Shown here: positions 46,104 to 59,903 of the stretch, piece after piece | Numbering within the stretch: position 1 is the stretch's first letter | Layout of the letters: the number at the start of each line of letters is the position of its first letter | Position numbers and translations under genes: made by a program | Notes under the pieces: generated by a model | Told to the model about the DNA's origin: nothing | What the model saw: only the letters and a program-made list of their open reading frames with translations | The model's database searches: none | Assembly: GCF_964340395.1 (NCBI RefSeq) | Contig: NC_135563.1 | Location: 8,407,155 to 8,471,154, forward strand | Length of the DNA stretch: 64,000 nucleotides | Direction of reading: 5' to 3' | DNA from: Glandiceps talaboti | Lineage: Eukaryota; Hemichordata; Enteropneusta; Spengelidae

Positions 46104-48640
46104 ATATTTCCTTGGATTTCATCATGCTACATTTCACATAAAATCGGATATGTAGGTTATTTATTACTAAACACAAAATTATCTAGAGAATGTCGTTTCA
46201 ACATTTGTACATAGTTAAATCAAGAGACAAGCAATTTGGTAGTAAGTACACAGCTTGGACCATGTGTTCGACATTTTTGCAATGGTGTCTTTATCGAGGG
46301 AAAGAAAGACTATAAAATTGTAGTAGAGTGCAACTTTGTTTAATATCAATACCGTAATTAGTTCCGACATTCCACTACAATTGCAGTTAGCTGAGCGCTA
46401 TTTCCTACGACTAAGATAAGAACGGAAATGAATTTCATGTGAACATAAGCAATGAATTCCTGTCGGAAAGGTGCGGGAATAAAAGGCACCGGAGATTAAA
46501 GGGAAGCGTTTGTGTAAAAACGCGGAAAATGTTTTAGCATGATTGAATTTGAATACTGAACGATGTACATAGCTAAATCTGTTTCTGAAGCAAGATACTG
46601 GGTTAGTTAAAGTGTAAAGTCGTAGTAAAATAACTATACAGTACCTAAAAAATTATCAATTCACATTTTTTTCGAATAACAATTCTTTCAGCAGGTGGGG
46701 GTTAAGATAACCGTGAACGCACTACTCGATGGTGACTTGTATTAAAAGAGCAAGATGCTGGGTTAGGTTGATCAGATTAAGGTTTTTCTAGTTTACAGAT
46801 AAAATGACGTTGCCTTTGTGTTTCACTCATGTAACATGACATTTAATACACACCCTCAGACAATTTCTAATGCAAAAAGAAACAATTACATAGATGCCGT
46901 GCACAGTGGGGATGTAGAAGTAGTCAAAATGAAATGTTGATTATCAGTTAGAAAATAAACAGCTGCATCCTTTAAAATCATCAAGTTCACGTGTAATGTC
47001 TTCGTTAGCAGCCTTATCAGTGTTCAATGTGATTGGGTAAAGGATCCTGCTGTGTTTATTGTGTCTCTGTTATTGTTAGTCCAGAGTTGAAATATGTCTA
47101 TCTTTGTATCAAAAAACGTAATGTCCCATGAGTGAAATAGCAAGCCTACATCATTTTGGCTATACTTGTAGGAGAACTTGGTCATCGAGCCAGTGCTTGT
47201 ACGAAGGGTTAGCTTCTGCTACTAAAGAAGGTTAATGAATCAATACACCATAACTGGGGGGGGGGGGGGGGGGAGTGAGTACGGGAACCTAACACAAGTA
47301 ATTCACTGTCCCTACATGATACGTATACCGTACTTTGTATTTAACACGTACACTACCCTTAATATTGATTTCATGTATTGTTTTAGCATGTATTGCCATA
47401 TATTAGGACATGGTATCTTGCTTGTGATTTATAGTTGTAACTTACAGCAGGTTAAGGGATCAATGTGATTTGACATCCTGTATCGGGCAACCTAATGGTC
47501 CTACTATAAATAACATTGGTCCAAATCCATGGTGGTGTTGTTGGACACAATGTGTCATAAATAGTCGAAGTTGCAACATTGATGTCACAACACAGACGGT
47601 GACGTCAATGGACTGCTGATATATTTCATATGTAACACCTTTATTCTGATTTTCCCTCAGAGGTATAATAACTCCTGTCTCCTAGTATATCGTACCATAC
47701 CGTCCTTTATTTCTGATGTCCCTATAATTTCTGTCATTTACGTCATTTACCCCTGAGGGGAAAATCCGTCAGTCCCTGAGACAGAGTAAACTAGAAATCT
47801 TAGTTCTGCTAATCATAGAGGGTACCGTCGTTGATAGCATGCCCGTGAACCTTATGTTAAAAGTGGTGTAAGCTTAATCTGTAAGAATTTTTACCCTTGA
47901 CGTGTGAAAACACTTACATAAAACCTTAATGAAACTATTCCAGTAATATGCTAGTGTCGATGAATACCTTCTATGACATTACAATAATTGTCTTTTGACA
48001 TTGCCAGAGCAGTTGATTGCATGGCATGGATTTCCTCGTCATTTTTATACGTATGATAAATTACGTCATCGGATTGTTTTAAAAGTTACATTTTAATACC
48101 AGGGTTGAGTTCAATTAATTGCAAGTGATGCTTCAGTAAGTGGAATACTACGAGTACCCGTTTAATTATGCAGTAACAATTATACCCAAAATGTAAAAAC
48201 TGAGTTTATATCCCCTTAAACACCCCCCCCCCTCTGTAAATGCGGTACTTGGATTTGCAGTAACACCCATTTTCTGTAACAATACTGACAATTTTTATCC
48301 TAAATATTTCAATAAGTTCCCAATAGTACACGTTCTAACTAATATCTTGTCAATGATATTTAAATCATCCATGGGAATGTCAATTTAGTGACAGCTGCAG
48401 TCATCAAACGCCTTCTATAACTTGAATGCAATGCCCTTGGGCCGGACATCATGCCAGTTGTCATAGTCATTTCATTGGTGATACAAAGAAGTCAGCAAGA
48501 CCATATGTTTAAATCCAATCTCTTCTCATTCCTAGCAATATATTGTAAACGATTATTGAAATAGGTGAGAACAGTACAGATTCCATAAGCTCTTTATTCA
48601 GAATATTAAGAATATTCGGTTTGTGGCGTAGTGTGTACAT
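46103..48640. other. Non-coding stretch, G18 tract
   Basis: G18 at 47256-47273 and C10 at 48223-48232. No gene recognised. Confidence 0.5.
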
Positions 48641-48643
48641 ATT

Positions 48644-48881
<238 letters not shown>

Positions 48882-49034
48882 ATATGTAAAATGGCTATGC
48901 TGGAGTAGACAGTGCTCAGTACATATGTATGTAGAGCGGTATAAATAACACAGTATCAAGCAGGATAGTCTGTTGATCGCAACAGCGTGAAACACTGTGT
49001 AACGGCTCCTGTGTATCTTGCTGTGTATCTTGCT

Positions 49035-49036
<2 letters not shown>

Positions 49037-49124
<88 letters not shown>
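49037..49124. repeat. (TA)n microsatellite
   Basis: About 88 bp of TA. Confidence 0.97.
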
Positions 49125-49126
<2 letters not shown>

Positions 49127-50766
49127 CTATTGGCCTAACTCAACCCAGGTATTCAGCATGTTATTATAAAAATGACGGATAATTCAATCACTTAACTACG
49201 TTACTGTCGAGAAAAGCCATATAAAATATGCAGCCATCAAATTGTTAACCGTTAGAAGACTATTTTATTGTCACCAAAGGCATGCACCGACATCAATATT
49301 GTACTTGAACGGTATAGCCGATGTTTTGTGTAGTTTTTCAGCAAAGTGATAAAGCTATATTAACTCAGCTTGTGTCACGTGACTTTGTGGGAACGGTAGG
49401 GTATGTCGCACATTGGCTGAATCTAGCAGTTGTGTACCAGCATGGTCTTCTCCAAGTTCAGATTTACGGACAACTTCATAAAACATTCAACGGTACACCT
49501 AATGGTTTAATATATACCAATTTCATGTAAATATTTCACCTTTTTGTCAAAAAGCTCAGACACGCAGCTTGCCCTACTTATAAGGGGAAAAGGAATATTC
49601 ACAATATATAAGCTAGTCAATCTCTGGCAGTCATCATCTCCAAGTTAATCAGCTGTACAGGCAACTCTTTAAAAACGTGTAGGCGTTGACTTTCAAGTTG
49701 ACTATTCTCGTCTTCTATGACCGTATGTCTGGAAGCAAGTTTTATTAGTGAGTAGCCTTATGACTCAGCAATTTTCGAGGTTATGATCATGAACACGAAT
49801 TATGGAATAATGTAATACGCGTGTAATTGACATTGACAGTCGATTACACTGTCAAGTTATCACGTGATAGAATACTGACCCATTTATTGCATTAATCTCC
49901 AATAGTAAATTTTACAGCCAGTACAGTCACTATCATGTTTTCAAGGAAACTTAAAAAAAACTTATCTGTTCCTTTTGGTGCCTTCGTTCACAGTATTTTA
50001 TTATCTTTATGGTAACCAATATTGATTCACCTATTCGGAAGGAAAATGCATTTATGCTTACTGTTTTAGGTTAAGAGAAAATGGTAATATTCGATCAAGT
50101 ATTATTAAGAATGGAAAATGAAATATCGATCATATTATTTGTATTTTTGACATCATCAATAATGTCAATTTGTTATGTATATGATTGATGACGATAACAA
50201 TTTAAAAATATGTATCTGTCATGTCTATGAGTAATATAATAATTCTACTATATGTATTTATTTATTTACACCATGACATTATCATACAATAGTTATAATA
50301 ATCAGAACAAAAATGTTTGTTTTAGACAGATGACAGCTCTCACCGTAACGAGGGGGTATGACTCACACTTACCTGGCAACTCATGCAAATATCGAGCTTG
50401 CGCATGTCTGTTTAGAAGCAGTTACGCATGCAAATGACTTAAAGTGATTTCCATTGCCGTTTATTCGTCTGTCATTGTAACTGTGGCATTCACGCAGTCA
50501 AAACGTTGGCCAATTGATTGTGATTGGGTGAACGACTGACACGATGGGGGCACCTGAATTCCACGATTTTTAATGCATTGCAAATATTGATAAATACGCC
50601 GCCAAGTCATTTACTAACCCCCTTGTTTTGTCCGCCATGTCCTGCAGGTATGGAATGTGTTTGTTGTGTGTCGTAAATTATCACCGCAATCTCCTGGTTG
50701 TTGATTTACCAAACCAAGGTGCATGTACGTAACTGTTGATCTCATCTGCTGAACGAATCACATTGG
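49125..50766. other. Upstream region of the 467-codon ORF
   Basis: Microsatellite-free. A pyrimidine-rich tract ending TCCTGCAG at 50647 looks like an acceptor, but the in-frame TGA at 50737-50739 prevents it from extending the ORF, so any such exon would be 5' UTR. Confidence 0.4.
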
Positions 50767-52170
50767 ATGCCCGCAAATACCAATCCGGAGTCTCGTTGGA
50801 CAAACGAACTGCTTCGTGGGCTGTCACTGCGAACGCCGGTTGCCGATGGTAAGGAGTGGGCATCAGCGGTGACTCGGAGCAGTCACCTCGCTAACTATCA
50901 CCGCCGGCCAGTTAATTCTAGACTAAGGAGAATCTCATCAGATTCCAATACGAGGAACGGCGAGACTATGGCTAGGGGACAGTCGGGTATGAACCGTTCT
51001 AAAACTTTCACAGACTTAAGCGAATATCGGAGACCAAAACACTCAAATAAGGATGCCAAATCTAAAGAACGAAAGGTTAGCATATCCACGAAACAGCAGT
51101 TGCCGCCGATAAATGGCACGAAATCACCACCGCTGACATTTACTCGACCCCTATCAGCCAGGCCTAATGACGAAAATTTCCGTCGGAGTAGAGAGGACAT
51201 CGTCGCAATATTGCCACAAGCACTTCGACACGGTGGTAGTACGAATTCTTTAGCCAGCATTGGAAGCGGTCCTACGAAACCCGACCTGCTCTCTAGTTTA
51301 CAATCTAAACGCCATAGTTCGCCGGCAATCATGCCGGTTACGGAAAGACGTGTATCATTTGACGTCGGAACGTCTGGGAAAAGCAGCGGAGACGGAGCCG
51401 AATCTATGGTCAGTGGACACACAAAAAGCAGTGGAATAAATTCAAGTCATCCAACACCGAGTAGACGGGAATCCGGTGGTAGACCTTTACGACCAGTTAG
51501 TGTCATAACTAATTACAGTTCGCCGTTGAGCTCGGTCATCGAACAGCCGCTACCCGTGGAAGAAAAAGTTGAACCGGAGAAAAATGTTGCTCGACCACAA
51601 ACTGTGGGCACGGACCTTTTTAAACCTGACAGGGTAAAATCTAACGTTTCCAAATTAAATGCATCTGGTAAAAACGAAAGCAAACCGTGGTTAAAGAAAC
51701 CATTTGTCGTTAAAAGAACTTACAGAAGTAATGATAAATGGCGAGGAAAAACTGAACAAAGGAGTGCTATCCTAGATTACAATCGTAACGAAGAAAGACC
51801 TGTCAAAATGGAACGTCGCATTTCCAACCCTGTCAGGCCGAACTTTGACTCTATAAGCGAGTATGATAAACCGAACAACACGCACAAAACGCTAACGTTT
51901 GTGTATGACGAAAAGGAAGGCAAGAGCGAAATGGTTGTAGATACGCCGAGGAATATAGACTTTCTGAAATCTAGATTAAACCTTGATTCCTGGGAAGAGC
52001 AAAGCGATTGTGAAGGTGAGCAACAATTTGATGGCGATACACAGTCTTGTGCGCCGCTAACGATCGCAAATTTACAAAGCCGTGATGACTACGATGAACT
52101 GCCGGACAAGAACAGACAAATTTTACATTGGGTCGTCAGTGGTTATATTTACGAAGAAGCCGACGAATGA
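50767..52170 (+). CDS. 467-aa basic Ser/Arg-rich protein, family unknown
   Basis: The only long ORF in the window. It is uninterrupted, has coding-like codon use and is GC-richer than its surroundings. The ATG at 50767 is the first after an in-frame TGA at 50737-50739. No signal peptide or membrane segment is visible. Most of the protein is polar and probably disordered. I see RRVSFDV at 194-200 (RVSF at 195-198, a PP1-docking-type motif), RRxS sites at 54-57, 233-236 and 350-353 (basophilic kinase-type), several S/T-P sites, and an acidic C-terminus with a possible helix (DELPDKNRQILHWVVSGYIY, 443-462). These suggest a phosphoregulated cytoplasmic or nuclear adaptor, as inference only. It could be the last exon of a longer gene, but no in-frame acceptor lies before the ATG. 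I cannot name a homologue. Confidence 0.75.
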   Translation: MPANTNPESRWTNELLRGLSLRTPVADGKEWASAVTRSSHLANYHRRPVNSRLRRISSDSNTRNGETMARGQSGMNRSKTFTDLSEYRRPKHSNKDAKSKERKVSISTKQQLPPINGTKSPPLTFTRPLSARPNDENFRRSREDIVAILPQALRHGGSTNSLASIGSGPTKPDLLSSLQSKRHSSPAIMPVTERRVSFDVGTSGKSSGDGAESMVSGHTKSSGINSSHPTPSRRESGGRPLRPVSVITNYSSPLSSVIEQPLPVEEKVEPEKNVARPQTVGTDLFKPDRVKSNVSKLNASGKNESKPWLKKPFVVKRTYRSNDKWRGKTEQRSAILDYNRNEERPVKMERRISNPVRPNFDSISEYDKPNNTHKTLTFVYDEKEGKSEMVVDTPRNIDFLKSRLNLDSWEEQSDCEGEQQFDGDTQSCAPLTIANLQSRDDYDELPDKNRQILHWVVSGYIYEEADE

Positions 52171-55100
52171 AAAGAAATTTACAACTGAAAGAATCAAATG
52201 TGTTGATGTCACTACTATAATTTACTTTGTCCCGCCGTCCGACCAAAGGTATGATGATTTACCGTTGACATGTGTGTTTTTCATTTTGTATTTAACTTGA
52301 ACAGAGATTTTTTATGTACATATATTTCTCAGTGTATATTTTGCGTCGTATGGTAGTTGGGAATACAGTTATTCAAGAGTTTTGTCGTTTTAGGCAAGTA
52401 TATAAAGAGGAAATGTGAATTTTTGGTCGAAATTAACTTTTACTAAGTATTTGAGAAATGATGTCGTATTTCTTGTGTATTTGAATTGCATCTCCTCTGA
52501 CTATTGTCCTATCCGTGTCTGTATCCGCTTAGTCGACTCCCATTTAACGTGATCAATGATTCTGTCACACACGGATAAAAAGTGTCACATAACCCGACTG
52601 TCGCTTAGGTGCTTGCATGCTTTGTTCCCTTTTCGCAAATGGATACCCCAAATAGAGACACTTTGCTCTGAGAAAGCAAAGTACTACATACATTTTGATC
52701 AATGGAAAAAAACAATAACAGGTATTTTGTGACCCGTGAAAAAAAGATACAGCGATCAGACCAGGTGTAGGTTACCATATAGGCAGAGGAACGTTGTTTT
52801 AAGGTCGGTAAATCTTATGTCTGTGCATTTTTGTTGCTGAAATCCAACACCTTATGGTGACGGTCTTAAAATTGATTGTTACACAGAGAAATAGGTCATT
52901 CACCGGCATAGTTCAGAGTTGTTTAAGGTGTTGTCAGGGCAACAAGGGATGGCCTACCCATCGATGAATGACAGATATGACACGTTTACTCTTCGCTCCG
53001 TTATCAGTCAACACTGTGGCTAAGTTGTGTGTATGTTATATTAGTATATATAGGTGTGCGTGCATGTGAGTGGAAACCATAATGTTACAAATTTAAATCA
53101 TGTACGGTAGTTCCATTGAAAAGTGGTAGACAAACATCTATTGCTAAATTATGTGTGCTTGAGAAAGTAACTTTTGTGTAGGTTTAGTTGGCTTTGTCGT
53201 GCACAAAGAGAACACGTGTCCGAAGCAATTCGGACAGTCAATAAGGGTCCGATTACCTTGTAATTGTTCTTTTCACTTGCCACAAGTAAAGAAATGAAAA
53301 TAAGAGATAGAAGTAGACTGGTCGTACTACGGCCCGTGATCACATAAGTATGTTTGTTTTGCGTTCACTGATACGACACTATTTCGTTCGATGTAGTACC
53401 ATACGACATGTCACTCGAGGGGGTCTTTACCTGGTGAATATAAACCCAGCTCGTCGCTGGAGTCTACCTAAACAAACACAGTCAGACCTTTGTGAACTAT
53501 CACGAAACGAAAATGCCAATGCTGACTGGCATGTTTCAGCAGTGTTGAAACTTTAAGCACAGATTTTTTGTCAGAGAATAAAGCAAACAGAAGGTAAAAT
53601 TTTGGGTTATCGACTCGGCGTGTTGATGACTATATCGCCAAAGGAGGATGACATAGACTGCAGCGTACGGTAGATGTCGATTAGCGGCAACCTGGCAAAT
53701 TTCAAGGGCCATGACAAAACAGACAAAACAATGGCCCTAATATATAGGGAAATATTTATACACCCATGGGTTATTATGGTAACTCATGTCCACCTCTGGC
53801 TGTGCCGCGTAGTACGGTCGCCATATAATGGGGGACAAATACTACCCTACTAACCTGGTTAAAAGGACGTCCGCCAACAAATAAAATTTCTAAAGAATCG
53901 TATGACACCCCCTGTATATCTCGTAATAGTTTTCGGTTCGAGATACCGACATAGCGTAAATTTTACAGGTTGTTTGTTTCATGAATTTGACCTTGTAAAT
54001 CAAATCAAAATGGCCCATCATGGACATACTAACAATTTTGAAAATTGAACATGATAACCTCAACAATTACTGATTTATTATTCGTTTCAATGATGCATTC
54101 TTGGCAGCACATAATAAAACTTAAAAGTCAATGCCGGTATTCATATCGCCATTCTTTACCATTTCCCCATACCTTTTGTTGCAGTCTTTCTAACCCCAAC
54201 AATGCTACCAAACAAAAACAAATTCCTGATACCCCTGTTTTATTTATCATCTCCTTTGGTAAAAAAACACAAAACACAATTGTCAATAATAAGGAGACGA
54301 TTTGTTCAAAGTAAAGCATCTTGTCCTAAAGCTTTCCAAAAGAAAGTACAGAAAGAATGAAAATAGGCAGCGAGTAAGTTAAAAGTGAACAATTGCCGGC
54401 TGTCACATATGCTATTGAAGGAACACAGACCTAGATCCACATCTATCGCAGTGTATTGTACCAAGTCATTCATAACCCTCGACAACTGTACAGTTAACAA
54501 AGTCATAGGGTGATCACACTACTTATTTGGGTCATTTCATATCTTTTCCTTTTATTTATTTCAAGACTTTACTCACATTCTTGTAAATTCCTACAGATGC
54601 GTGTCATTACGCGATCAATCATTGCCCTTTCGTATTTTTGATCTTAACTTGGACAAAATGTCAGGACCGCGCGCGGCTGGATTCCATCAGTCACTCGATC
54701 CGAAACGCTGTTGTTCTTCAGGTTAAAACCTTTTACCTCAAAATCTAGAAGGAAATGATTGACCCTTGAATAATTTTAGAAACGTAAAACAGGGATTCCG
54801 AGACACTTATTAGGCAATACATTATACATATGCCTACAAAATGGAACAATGTAAGTTTAATTTTGTCTCTAGTTGTTTTGATCCTTGCTGTGTACAATCC
54901 ATCGTATCCAAACACAAGTTAACATTTCCACCCTTTGGATCAATATACAAGTTAATAAGTACCTTTTGCATGCAGGCACTATTGTTGAAATTAAAAGAAA
55001 AATATTTGTGAATATCGCGTGTATACCGGCATCTGCTTCGTTTCTTCCATATTAAAATGTTATACAATGGACTCATCAGTCAGCTAAAATGAAACAAACG

Positions 55101-55569
55101 TCGTCTGCCTGGGCAAATTTACGCGCACTACCTTTCATATACATATACGCACCTTTGATAAGTATTACAATGTAACAAATGTACGTATACAATGCGTTGT
55201 TGCACCAGACGATAAAATGTAGCGAAATTAGTAAGATATGACGAGCGAGACAATGTTTAGTTTCCGACGCTTTCTGGCTTCGAGTGTAAATTGGAATGTG
55301 ACTTCTCTATGCCAAGATGGCGGCAAAATTTTGTTCGTCATGATAATAATCTGACTTACTTTAAATTCTTATCTAGCTTGATACTAGTTTGATACTTTCC
55401 TTCTCTGTAATGTTGGATATTTCAGACTTTTTCTGTGTATGTGTTTACAATTATAAATAGTTTGTCAATATGCCTCCCATTGTCAACTCCATAGTACTGT
55501 TTTCTTTGTATTCATTTTATTTATTTGGGGATTTTTTGGAAGAAAAAAAGACGACTTGTAATATGCTTG

Positions 55570-55662
55570 ATATCCTGGAGTCCATGTTACCTGCCCTGGT
55601 GTACACTAGAATCTACTAAGCTAACAAAGTGTGGGTAGCATATGGACTACGTCCAGGGTATA
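55570..55662. repeat. Imperfect hairpin
   Basis: GATATCCTGGAGTCCATGTTACC pairs imperfectly with GGTAGCATATGGACTACGTCCAGGG around a 45-bp loop. Only key parts are given. Confidence 0.5.
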
Positions 55663-55801
55663 CATTTCACAATTTTTTAGATTTTTGTAAGTATCTTTGA
55701 GTTAATTGTATCTTCAAACTAGCAGTAATAGTTGTTAGTGTCTCAATATACAACGAGTAACACTGAAGGAAACTGTGACATTTTCTATATCTGTTACACG
55801 A

Positions 55802-55940
55802 GTTTATAGCATTCATATCAAGTGTAAAAAGTATGCCGTTTCAATTGGTTAATTTACAAGCCTAGCATGTGGCCCTTTTAATGTGGTCAATTAGCAAATG
55901 AAACCGTATACTTTTACACTTGATATTGGATGCTATAAAC
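55802..55940. repeat. Foldback hairpin
   Basis: The left arm 55802-55845 (ATATCAAGTGTAAAAAGTAT) pairs with 55896-55940 (ATACTTTTACACTTGATATT) with few mismatches. Confidence 0.85.
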
Positions 55941-57117
55941 GATTGGGGGTACATACAGAAAACGTTTTACTTTGGTGTTATGGGTTGTAATTTACTGCTT
56001 CTATAATGTTACTGTCCATAAATAAACCGTTTCTTTTGTTATTTGGCGACGATCGTTACTGGCACATGAACTTGAAATCAGTCAATAAAAAAGTCATTAA
56101 TAAAATCACTTTAAACTTCAAGAGTGACAACTTAACTATTACTGCTTAGTGGTTGCTAGTTTGAATTTCAAGTGTCTTATAAATTTAAGATGTGTTTAGT
56201 TTTTCATTTTAAGTATATTTACAAGACATTGAGTGTCTTTTAACAGGCAGAAATGTTAATAATTATCATGTTTTCAATTCAATCGTGTTTTTTTTGTAAA
56301 CAAGTGTATTTCCAACTACCAAACGACTCTTTGATAACCTTTTCAAATAATTTCCTAGACTGCAGAATTTTGCTCCAGTAGCGCTGTAGTATAATGTGGT
56401 ATCCATGGTTCTGACCTTGAGTGACCTTGAGTACTGTTATAAGTTAGATCCTGCGTGCTTATAACTCATCAGGTGCAACCGATTTGAGCCTCTTTGTGTA
56501 CGAAAATCTGTTTTGTATGCAATTTAACAGACTGGGTTAGAAGGGAGAACAAGAGAGTAAACAACGTGTATCGTGGTTTTGCGGGAGGTCGTATGTTTTA
56601 CCTTGCAGGGAAATCGGGGGAAAGCAAATACAACTGTCTAAAAGAGAGCTCTTTCATCTGTCTTTCGTAGCATATGTCCAGACAGAAGGTAAATATTTCA
56701 CAGTGGGAGTTGACATGATCATAAGGCAGTGTGTTGGTCGATAAAGACTGATTCGAGAACTCTATTTTGGCATTAAAGAGTGTGTTTTCCGCAACACAAC
56801 GATGATAGCATAACATATAGAAATCTCTTTTGCTATTCCCATTAGTTTGTTTATAGTCTCCTTTCACCCTTTTGTCATTTATTTTTAACACGTCATTTAT
56901 ATTGATTGTATTAAATTGTCCCCTATCGGCTGCACCTGCTTAGAATTTTCCACTCCGTTTCATAATTCATTTGTTGTGTGGGTTTTTTTGCTTTTGTCGT
57001 TTTAGATAAATAGTGCATGACAAATATGTGAATTTTTTTTTTTTTTTTTAACGAAATGTATGAATTTCGAAAAACTCAAGACTTTGAACACCCCAAAGTC
57101 TGGATTCTGCCAGAATC

Positions 57118-57193
57118 GTCAAGGCGCGCCCTGATTAATACGAAATCTTGTATTGTCAAGGCACACCCTGACTAATACGACATCTTCTATCGT
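57118..57193. repeat. Two-copy 38-bp tandem repeat
   Basis: GTCAAGGCGCGCCCTGATTA and GTCAAGGCACACCCTGACTA head consecutive copies at 57118 and 57156. Confidence 0.8.
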
Positions 57194-57665
57194 CTGTTTG
57201 GTAATCATGGAGCTCCTGCTAGCAGTTATCTGTGATTAATTTTCTATTTGTAGATATTTCAAATAGCTCCAATTTTTAGAGGTGTTAAAAATTGTACAAT
57301 AAGCCGAATGTCTGATGTGTGCTATTATAGTGTAACTAGTTGTTTTTGTGTGTGTGTGTTTCAACATGTCGAAATACTAATGTAAATAATAATGATATTC
57401 ATGACATGTTTTGTTTGTAAATAATGTCAATAGTTTTCAGAAAGTGTAAATTTTACGAAAATAATGTATGCAATATTGAGACAGTTTTGTAAAAGAAAAA
57501 GTATGTCCATCCCATTGCGTAAGTTAAATCTGAATTCAACGAATTTTTCAACGATCGAGGTGATGCTTGGATCTTAAAAAAAAGAATAAACATCGATTCG
57601 ATTGAATTTGATTTTGTTTGCTGTATTTATGATCTTCGCTGTGTTCATGTATCCGTGTCTGTGTC

Positions 57666-57788
57666 TATCTGTGTGTGTGTGTGTGTGCGTGCGTGTGCGT
57701 GTGCGTGTGTGTCTGTCTGTCTGTCTGTGTGTAATTTAAGTATGAAGCGAGGTTTGGAGGTATAATGTAGGTATGTGGTGATGTATGC

Positions 57789-57820
<32 letters not shown>

Positions 57821-57827
57821 GCCTGCC

Positions 57828-57878
<51 letters not shown>

Positions 57879-57893
57879 GTCTGCCTGTCTGTC
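57666..57893. repeat. (GT)n and (TCTG)n arrays
   Basis: GT/GC run 57666-57728 and TCTG 57790-57893. Confidence 0.95.
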
Positions 57894-59140
57894 GAAAATT
57901 TACAGTTATTAAAATAAAGTGTACTTTCGAAATACAATTTTCACTTCGCCTTTTTTTTATATATTTAATACACGTAGCAGAAATGTCTGAATGTCTTGCA
58001 GTAAGGCTAAATAAAAAAGTTGTTTGGTTCCAGTTATCCGACCCCACCTAGTTTTTCACGCCAACCCTAAACTTTTTGTTTTAGTATTCGAGAAAAATAA
58101 TAATAAAATCGCGAAAATTGTGAAGTCTCGCAAGAAATAGAGGATGTGGAAACTGAAAAAGACAATATAAAACTATTTTTCCAATCTGTAATGGCTGTAC
58201 ATCTGATAGGAAGAAATAAACAACACAGAGATCATTTGCAAAACAATGGAAAACCTGAACTACACACTCACACATGAAAAAACATATATCTTAATGAAAT
58301 AAATTAAAAAATCTACCTATCCCACCTATTTTAAAATTGAATGTAATCGGAACCACACATATATTTTTTACGCCTAAGCACAATGCGTTGACATTTGGAG
58401 TTACAAAACATATGTTTTAAAGACAATACGGAAATGCTCCGTGGGAAAACTGTTGAAATTTTTGAACTCTTCAAATCAAAACAAATTCTTCTGTGCAAAT
58501 AATGTTTGTTCTCACTATTTGCCTACCGAGAACATATCTCCAAATATTTTATTTTATTTCCCAAGCCTTTTATTTCTGTGTACCCTTCTAATCTGACTTT
58601 AGCTCCCTCGATAACATTTGCATTGTATGTGTATACACGTTCACCATGATGAACATCATGGTTTCTTCCTCTTTCGTTAATATAGCGAGATTTTTCTTAG
58701 GAGATCATTTTATACCGTCCTAGGGTAGTTTTGTTGGTGTTGTTTTTTTTCTCTGTCATGGTGTTGTTTTATTTTTCGGTGTCTTTCAAAATTATCTTTT
58801 CCTCTGTTTTTTGTTAACGAAATGTCGACAATGTCATTGTAATCTTGACCATTGGACCCACACTGAAGTAGTTCTGTTGATATCGAATGAGATATGTCGA
58901 CTGATAAATGATCTATATTGTATATATTTGAATTGTCGGGTATAGACAGATGTATATACGATGTATATATGAACGTGTGTATCGTTGTGGTATGTTGTAC
59001 CTTCTCACTAATAACCAATTCATTTCGTTCTCAAATTATTACTTTATCAGTATTTCTTTGAAGTGATATATGATTGCCTTGTGTTGTTGTCAACGCATAG
59101 CTGTGTTGCGTTGCATTTCTAATGCTATAACTGACAAACC
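57894..59140. other. Mostly non-coding, one weak candidate inside
   Basis: T-rich sequence apart from the candidate at 58710-58960. Confidence 0.4.
58710..58960 (-). CDS. Weak candidate terminal exon, unrecognised
   Basis: An open frame containing HLSVDISHSISTELLQCGSN, GQDYNDIVDISLTKNRGK and a basic tail before a stop. Its polar, non-repetitive composition resembles a cytoplasmic tail, but no family is recognised and no upstream exon was found. Confidence 0.2.
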
Positions 59141-59149
59141 CATATCACG

Positions 59150-59315
59150 TCACACCACAACATACCACACCACGCCACACCACACCACGCCACGCCACGC
59201 CACGCCACGCTACACCGCACCGCATCGCACCACACCGCACAACACCGTACCGCGCCATACCATACCATACCATACCACTGATGATACCATACCATACCAT
59301 ACCATACCATACCAC
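59150..59315. repeat. Pentanucleotide (CCACR/CCATA)n satellite
   Basis: A degenerate 5-bp periodicity drifts from CCACA/CCACG through CCGCA to CCATA over 165 bp. Confidence 0.9.
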
Positions 59316-59903
59316 CATTTTTGTTCGACCATTACAATTATTCGCTGTTAATTGGTTCTATAATGAAATGTGTGGTGGCGAAGTTGACGTACAATCGTTG
59401 TGATGGTGACAGGAGAAATATCTACGGTTATGTCAGAAATTATGATTTTTTGATCGGTAGATTTTATAATCGAACCACAACAGAAGACCTCCCGTGTGAG
59501 GTCGAAATAGTACTAAAATATTAAACATAGACAAAGGAACTTGTCGAGTTCTTTTATCAAACCCAATATTACCAATCTCAAGTCCATGTCGTCTATAATT
59601 GGTTCGTCAATTGTGGTTGGACTGACCGCAGTTTTCACGTCAAGCTCATACAATGTATCAAACTTGCCAAAGACTGACTGCTGACAGCATTAACAATTGA
59701 CCAAACACCCTTTATTTAATATAGTTTACATTGCTCAAAATAGAAATATCACTTGCTTTTTAAAGTTAGGAATTGTGTATAATGTATATATGACAAGTCT
59801 GATTATAATTTTAACCATTAAAGTGGCGAAGATTAGGTATTTATTTTTAATTTATTTTTAATTTATAAAACCATTTTATCATAATGGCTTCCTACTTGAA
59901 AAA
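59316..59903. other. Non-coding, nothing recognised
   Basis: One 67-codon ORF with no family resemblance. Confidence 0.4.

Larger units (their letters stand above)
52171..57600 (+). other. Possible long 3' UTR of the 467-codon ORF
   Basis: About 5.4 kb with almost no microsatellite, in contrast to the rest of the window. AATAAA occurs at 53577-53582 and again at about 57584, the latter after an A-rich run. It contains a hairpin at 55802-55940 and one unit of the 43-bp family at 55202-55239. No convincing ORF. Confidence 0.3.

Noticed and set aside
50898-51422. 174-codon minus-strand ORF
   Set aside because: Antisense shadow of the 467-codon gene.
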